Positions 38,422 through 41,915 of a stretch of 41,915 nt of DNA are shown piece by piece. The stretch's first letter is position 1; each line of letters opens with the position of its first letter. The position numbers and the translations under genes were made by a program. Origin of the DNA: JAPXRI01 sp033813635 (GTDB lineage Bacteria; Bacillota; Clostridia; Oscillospirales; QAMX01); NCBI GenBank assembly GCA_033813635.1, contig JAPXRI010000025.1, positions 1 to 41,915 of the forward strand, read 5' to 3'. Below the pieces are notes generated by a model. It saw only the letters and a list, made by a program, of their open reading frames with translations, ran no database searches and was not told the DNA's origin.

Positions 38422-38841
38422 TTATTTATAATTTATACATTTTGGGCACAGGCCCTTGAAGTATACGTTTTTATCGATTACCCGGAAACCCTCGAGCCCG
38501 CTCACCGGCGCAGCGCCGATGTCGATGTTGAAATCAAAGATATTTCCGCAGCGCAGGCACTTGAAATGCCCGTGGTCTATTAGGTTGTACTCGTACCTGA
38601 CCTCGTTTTCGTCTATCGTGATCTCCCGGAGCAGCCCCTCCGCCACAAGCGCGTTTAGCGTTTTGTAGACGGTGGATTTAGACAGCGTCGGCAGCTCCTT
38701 GGAAAGCCCGTTGAGCACCATGTCGGCCGTCGGGTGGCAGAAGTTCCGCGACAGGTATTCGATCACTTTAATCCGCTGGTGCGAGCTCTTCAGCCCTCTC
38801 GCCCTCAGCATCCCGGCGATCTCGCCGTAGCGCTCAGACAT
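38422..38841 (-). CDS. perR: Fur/PerR family transcriptional regulator
   Basis: 139 residues. The winged-helix domain (about 1-83; HQRIKVIEYLSRN, STVYKTLNALVAEGLL) is followed by the dimerisation/metal domain with HGHFKCLRCGNIFDF and CPKC (structural zinc). Position before rubrerythrin and the absence of other iron genes make a PerR (peroxide) role more likely than Fur, although the sequence alone does not decide it. A candidate operator covers the transcription start. Confidence 0.85.
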   Translation of the reverse strand: MSERYGEIAGMLRARGLKSSHQRIKVIEYLSRNFCHPTADMVLNGLSKELPTLSKSTVYKTLNALVAEGLLREITIDENEVRYEYNLIDHGHFKCLRCGNIFDFNIDIGAAPVSGLEGFRVIDKNVYFKGLCPKCINYK

Positions 38842-38876
38842 GTCCTCTTGTCTCCGTTCTTGTACTTGTTATTATC

Positions 38877-38924
38877 TCGTATTGAGTACGACATTATATT
38901 ACCACAAGCGGTAAAAAAATGCAA
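38877..38924 (-). promoter_or_regulatory. Promoter and candidate operator of perR-rubrerythrin
   Basis: TTGCAT (38919-38924), 17 bases, TAATAT (38896-38901) on the minus strand. The 15-base TCGTATTGAGTACGA (38877-38891) is a 7-1-7 imperfect inverted repeat covering the expected start of transcription, the geometry of Fur/PerR boxes. Its sequence is not the standard PerR box. Confidence 0.45.
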
Positions 38925-39002
38925 TACCCTTTGGAAAAAATTTCGCAAAAATTTTCACGGCTGCTATGTTCCCCCGCGGGTCTGCTCCATATCAGACATG
39001 AA

Positions 39003-39037
39003 AGACCCCCGGCCGAGATTTCTCGCCGGAGGTCTTA
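39003..39037. terminator. Strong hairpin between the XRE regulator and perR
   Basis: AAGACCCCCGGCCGAGA pairs with TCTCGCCGGAGGTCTT with small bulges. On the minus strand it ends GGTCTTTC, a short T-run, so it could end the XRE transcript. Confidence 0.45.
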
Positions 39038-39082
39038 AGCCTTCCCTATGGTTGCCTTCCCCCAAGGGGAAGGCCAATCCAT
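39038..39082. repeat. Interspersed palindromic repeat, copy 2
   Basis: AAGCCTTCCC followed by GCCTTCCCC-CAA-GGGGAAGGC (39055-39075) is related, in inverted orientation, to the element at 35077-35170 (shared GGGAAG...CCAT...GGGAAGGCT). Confidence 0.45.
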
Positions 39083-39087
39083 AATCA

Positions 39088-39448
39088 CTATCCTCCTCCC
39101 TGTTTAATTTCCCGGAGTGCCTTAATAACTGCTATTGCTTGCCTTAGTTCTTCATCTGTCGCCTTTTTCGCTGTAGAAAATAGCCTGCGCAAATCAGGGT
39201 TGCTGCGGAGTTCTTCGAGAATATCCCGCATTTCCGGTGTTAGATCGTCCGGGTGATTCCCGACGGGGTAATCCACGGAAACGCCGAGGAATTTTGCGAT
39301 CTGTGGGAGGTATTTTTTGAAGCTGGCGCTTTTTTCAGACTTCCAATCAGATACTACGCCCGCAGAAAGCCCGAGACATTCTGCCAACTCAACCTGTTTT
39401 TTTACCCTGACGCTTTAACTCAGCCAGAATTATATCCATTGTTTCCAT
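39088..39448 (-). CDS. XRE-family HTH regulator with a frameshift at an A7 tract
   Basis: The gene begins METMDIILAELKRQGKK at an ATG at 39448 behind AGAGGGGAG. At 39397-39403 seven A shift the frame and a TGA follows at 39389-39391. With six A the protein continues QVELAECLGLSAGVVSDWKSE (in pieces: QVELAECLG, LSAGVVSDWKSE), the second half of the HTH domain. It then runs to residue about 119 (KKATDEELRQAIAVIKALREI). The rest of the frame is intact and reaches the stop at 39088. Without the shift only a 99-codon reading from a TTG at 39387 without the first HTH helix remains. It begins 14 bases after the stop of the membrane protein gene. Confidence 0.75.
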
Positions 39449-39461
39449 TTACTCCCCTCTT

Positions 39462-41786
39462 TCACATCCAGAAATTAAACAGCCGCTCAAACGCTTTGAG
39501 CCTTGCCAAAACCTCCTGGTTCCCGACGCCGGCGACGATCCAGTTCCAGATCTGCGGGAAGTTGGCCGCAAAGCTCGCCGCCAGCGCGAAAACCACAGCC
39601 TTCCCGATAAGCGACCTCGCCTCGTCGGTTTTCAGCGACTTATAGAGCGTAAAGAGCACGCAGAGCGCGCAGATCACGATCTGCCAGGCAAAATCGACGC
39701 AGTACCGGATCCCGTAGCCGCTCTCCCAGGTCGAGATAATGATCATCGCCGGCGCCACCGCGGCGACTAGGCCGATCAGGCAGGCGTAGGGCTTTTTATA
39801 GGGCGAGACGCTTTTTCTGTAGGCCTTTCCGGAGAGGGCGAGCGCCCAGACCGGCGGCGCGGAGAACAAAAGGCCGACGGCGTAGTTCGTCGCCACGAAA
39901 TAGTAGCCGTTCGGGTTGAACAGCTCCACGTTCGACGTGAAAAACGGAAATCTCGGGATGAACCACGGGAGCGCGAGCAGAAAGTTGTAAAAGCCTATCA
40001 GCACGAAGTGGAGGTGGAACTCCGCGCGGGTGAAGTCGTTGACGGTCAGCGAGTAGGCGATGCCGAAATCCAGCGGAGAGCCGAAGCGCGCGCAGTTGTA
40101 GAGCATCTGCGCGCCGCCAAACAGTATGTAGGGCAAAAGCGCGCAGAGGAGGTATCTCACCCGTTTCCCGCCCCGCTCGGCCCGGTATTTATAGAACCCG
40201 AAGGCGATGAAAGCCAGCGCGGCGGCGCAGTACACCGCGGTCGTCGGCCGCGAGAGCACCGCCAGGGACAGCAGCGCGGACGACGCGCACAGGCTGGGGA
40301 GCCTGGCGCGGCCCTCGCCGATCACGTTTGCCCGGATCAGGAAATACGCCCCCGCGGTGACGAAGAAAAACCCCGCGCTCTGGGCGATCTCGTAAAAATT
40401 TCGCTTCGCGAAGCAGTACCAGATGCCAGACGAGAGCTGCATTATCAAAAGCCCGGCCAGAAGCAGGTACGCCGGGATGTCTTTATGGAATTTCCGCATC
40501 AGCCGAAGGTACAAAAGCGTTAAAAACACAACGCCGCCGGCACCGAAAAGAAAGATCGCCCATACGCTCGGGAAGTAATAGCCGGTTATCAGGTGGTACG
40601 GCAGAAATACCAGCACCACCGGCGCGACGCCGTAATAGGAGTAGTATTTGCCGTTGTATAAAAGGTGGTCCCAGAGGCAGCTCACGTCCGCCCGCTGGGA
40701 CGGGTCGTAGGGGTTTTCAAGTGATAAGAGCTCGCTGTTCGGCTTCGCCAGCAGGCTCACCTGCCCCTTTTCAAACGCGTCCACCAGCTCTTTGGTGAGC
40801 TGGTTGCCCTTGGTCATCGCGAAGTCCTCCTTTAAGCCCTCGGAGTTCAGCACGGCGAGGGCCAGCCCGGCGATTACCAGAGCCACGGTTATGTACGAGG
40901 CTACGATATTGGCGAGGATTCTCTCCTTTACATAGCTCTGTTTCAGCCTCGGCGACCTAAGAAGCGCGCGAAGGCCGAAGCACAAGAGCCCGATAATCAG
41001 CGCCCGCACCGGCGAGACCCGAAGCCCGGAGGGGCGGTTGACGCTGATTTTCAAAACGGTCAGCGTCTCATTTTCCGGCGCGGTGAGGTTGACGCGCAGC
41101 GTCCCCACCCTGCCGGAGGCGTTGACTGGGACGGTATAGCTCCGTTCATAACCGCTTATCAGCTCCCCCGAGACCGCGCCAACGCGCAGGGCTGACGACG
41201 TCTCGTCCGAAAAATCGGCGGTGAACGCGATAATAGCCCTCTCTCCGGGCAGGAGCTCCACAGTCAGCGTGCCCACCGGGATATTCAGCCCCTCCGCGGT
41301 GACGCTCCCGCTGCCGGTAATAGTGCCGTCCGCGTTTTGCGAAAACCCGTCGAGCGCGGCGCTATCAAAGGAGATATCCCGCAGCGGGTAGTTTTTAAAC
41401 ATCAGCTTGTAGGCGTTGAAGTTGAAAACACCCAGCTCAAGGATCAGCAACACTATCGCGAGCCTCGGCAAAAACGCCGTATGCACCGCGGTTGCTCCCG
41501 CCCTCACTCTTTTTTTGTATAGAAGAAGTAGCGCAAACGAGACGAAAACTCCGCCCGCAGCCCACGTGAACAGCCGCTCCGCGCCGTAGAGCGCGAAAAC
41601 CCCGGTCAGCTCGAACGCCGAGAGAACCGCGAGCGTGGCGGCGTCCGCGGCGAACAAATCCGCCGCCGCCCGCTTTTTTACCGGGTCAATCTCCCCGGTC
41701 TCCGAACGCGTCTCAAAAAACAGCCAGAAGGCGGCGTATAAAAGCAGTACCCCCGCAAAAGCCAGTACGGCGACGTCAAATGCCAT
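39462..41786 (-). CDS. Large polytopic membrane protein, GT-C glycosyltransferase-like
   Basis: 774 residues with roughly 14-16 hydrophobic helices and a long soluble loop between about residues 140 and 250. The loop looks like a beta-rich extracytoplasmic domain (GTITGSGSVTAEGLNIPVG, ALRVGAVSGELISGYERS). Later parts (NLLSLENPYDPSQR-like, YNGKYYSYYGVAPVVLVFLPYHLI, SRPTTAVY, NCARFGSPLDFGIAYSLT) resemble lipid-linked sugar transferases of the GT-C type. The exact role (cell-surface glycan or teichoic-type polymer) is inference. The ribosome site is weak, and a 12-bp hairpin lies just upstream. No other cell-wall gene is next to it. Confidence 0.75.
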   Translation of the reverse strand: MAFDVAVLAFAGVLLLYAAFWLFFETRSETGEIDPVKKRAAADLFAADAATLAVLSAFELTGVFALYGAERLFTWAAGGVFVSFALLLLYKKRVRAGATAVHTAFLPRLAIVLLILELGVFNFNAYKLMFKNYPLRDISFDSAALDGFSQNADGTITGSGSVTAEGLNIPVGTLTVELLPGERAIIAFTADFSDETSSALRVGAVSGELISGYERSYTVPVNASGRVGTLRVNLTAPENETLTVLKISVNRPSGLRVSPVRALIIGLLCFGLRALLRSPRLKQSYVKERILANIVASYITVALVIAGLALAVLNSEGLKEDFAMTKGNQLTKELVDAFEKGQVSLLAKPNSELLSLENPYDPSQRADVSCLWDHLLYNGKYYSYYGVAPVVLVFLPYHLITGYYFPSVWAIFLFGAGGVVFLTLLYLRLMRKFHKDIPAYLLLAGLLIMQLSSGIWYCFAKRNFYEIAQSAGFFFVTAGAYFLIRANVIGEGRARLPSLCASSALLSLAVLSRPTTAVYCAAALAFIAFGFYKYRAERGGKRVRYLLCALLPYILFGGAQMLYNCARFGSPLDFGIAYSLTVNDFTRAEFHLHFVLIGFYNFLLALPWFIPRFPFFTSNVELFNPNGYYFVATNYAVGLLFSAPPVWALALSGKAYRKSVSPYKKPYACLIGLVAAVAPAMIIISTWESGYGIRYCVDFAWQIVICALCVLFTLYKSLKTDEARSLIGKAVVFALAASFAANFPQIWNWIVAGVGNQEVLARLKAFERLFNFWM

Positions 41787-41796
41787 AACTCACGTA

Positions 41797-41832
41797 TAAT
41801 TAAAACCATCTCGAAAGGGGTGGTTTTAATTA
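41797..41832. repeat. 12-bp perfect inverted repeat upstream of the GT-C-like gene
   Basis: TAATTAAAACCA and its complement TGGTTTTAATTA are separated by 12 bases. It sits about 10 bases before the ATG on the minus strand, with a GAAAGGAG just upstream, so it can fold over the translation start region or act as an operator. No promoter could be assigned with confidence in the remaining 80 bases, which hold nothing else clear. Confidence 0.5.
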
Positions 41833-41915
41833 TTTCTCCTTTCTTCAAAATGTTATATGGCAGGAGTAGCTACCTGCGATATAATCAGTACAAGCACTGT
41901 GGATTTGTATCTATA

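Noticed and set aside
1..41915. tRNA, rRNA, CRISPR array, insertion sequence or integrase
   Set aside because: None visible: no cloverleaf-like segments in the gaps, no repeat-spacer pattern, no transposase or integrase motifs.

Overview
The window is about 42 kb of high-GC, gene-dense DNA that looks chromosomal and comes most plausibly from an anaerobic, gut-type Clostridia (Bacillota; Oscillospirales or Christensenellales-like). The support for this is the gene set: HelD, Tex, YitT, MgtC, PerR with a rubredoxin-type rubrerythrin, a glycyl-radical activase, tocopherol-cyclase-like and DUF434 proteins. Strong purine-rich ribosome binding sites, sigma-A-type promoters and an interspersed palindrome of a type I associate with Oscillospiraceae agree with it. 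I see no rRNA, tRNA, CRISPR array, insertion sequence or prophage block.

Layout. 1-4.4 kb (minus): a glycyl-radical-enzyme activase cut by the window edge, a Gfo/Idh/MocA oxidoreductase and a large uncharacterised glycosidase-like protein. 4.6-7.1 kb (minus): MgtC-like and CNNM/CorC-like membrane proteins. 7.25-9.13 kb (minus): a threonyl-tRNA synthetase whose editing domain is mostly deleted. It is preceded by an 18-residue leader peptide rich in threonine codons and by a rho-independent terminator, a classic attenuator layout. 9.2-16.6 kb (plus): a divergent six-gene cluster: GH28-like, glycerophosphodiesterase, metallophosphatase, sugar isomerase/epimerase, a dikinase-like ATP-grasp protein and a membrane-anchored protein. 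16.7-18.8 kb (minus): HelD. 19-25.8 kb (plus): a secreted protein with an overlapping upstream mini-ORF, a tocopherol-cyclase-like protein, a diaminobutyrate-type aminotransferase overlapped by an ATP-grasp gene, and a GNAT-GH2 fusion. 25.8-31.3 kb (minus): DUF434 protein, a transglutaminase-tail protein, a beta-propeller glycosidase, a full transglutaminase-like protein and an ECF sigma factor with a very long C-terminal extension. 31.5-37.4 kb (plus): Tex, a URO-D-like protein, YitT and a DUF362 ferredoxin protein. 37.4-41.8 kb (minus): a 93-residue orphan, rubrerythrin, PerR, a frameshifted XRE regulator and a polytopic GT-C-like membrane protein.

How the genes work together. Much of the content is carbohydrate breakdown (GH28-like, GH2, GH32/43-like propeller, oxidoreductase, isomerase) mixed with housekeeping genes. 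Four arrangements stand out. The first is the threonine-codon attenuator driving an editing-less ThrRS. The second is the GNAT-GH2 fusion. The third is the aminotransferase/ATP-grasp pair, which has no ectoine genes beside it. The fourth is the sigma factor with a 370-residue appendage next to a transglutaminase-like protein, with a catalytically headless paralog of that protein 2.5 kb away. Two genes (activase, XRE regulator) carry one-base disruptions exactly at homopolymers. These may be sequencing errors or real slippage sites.
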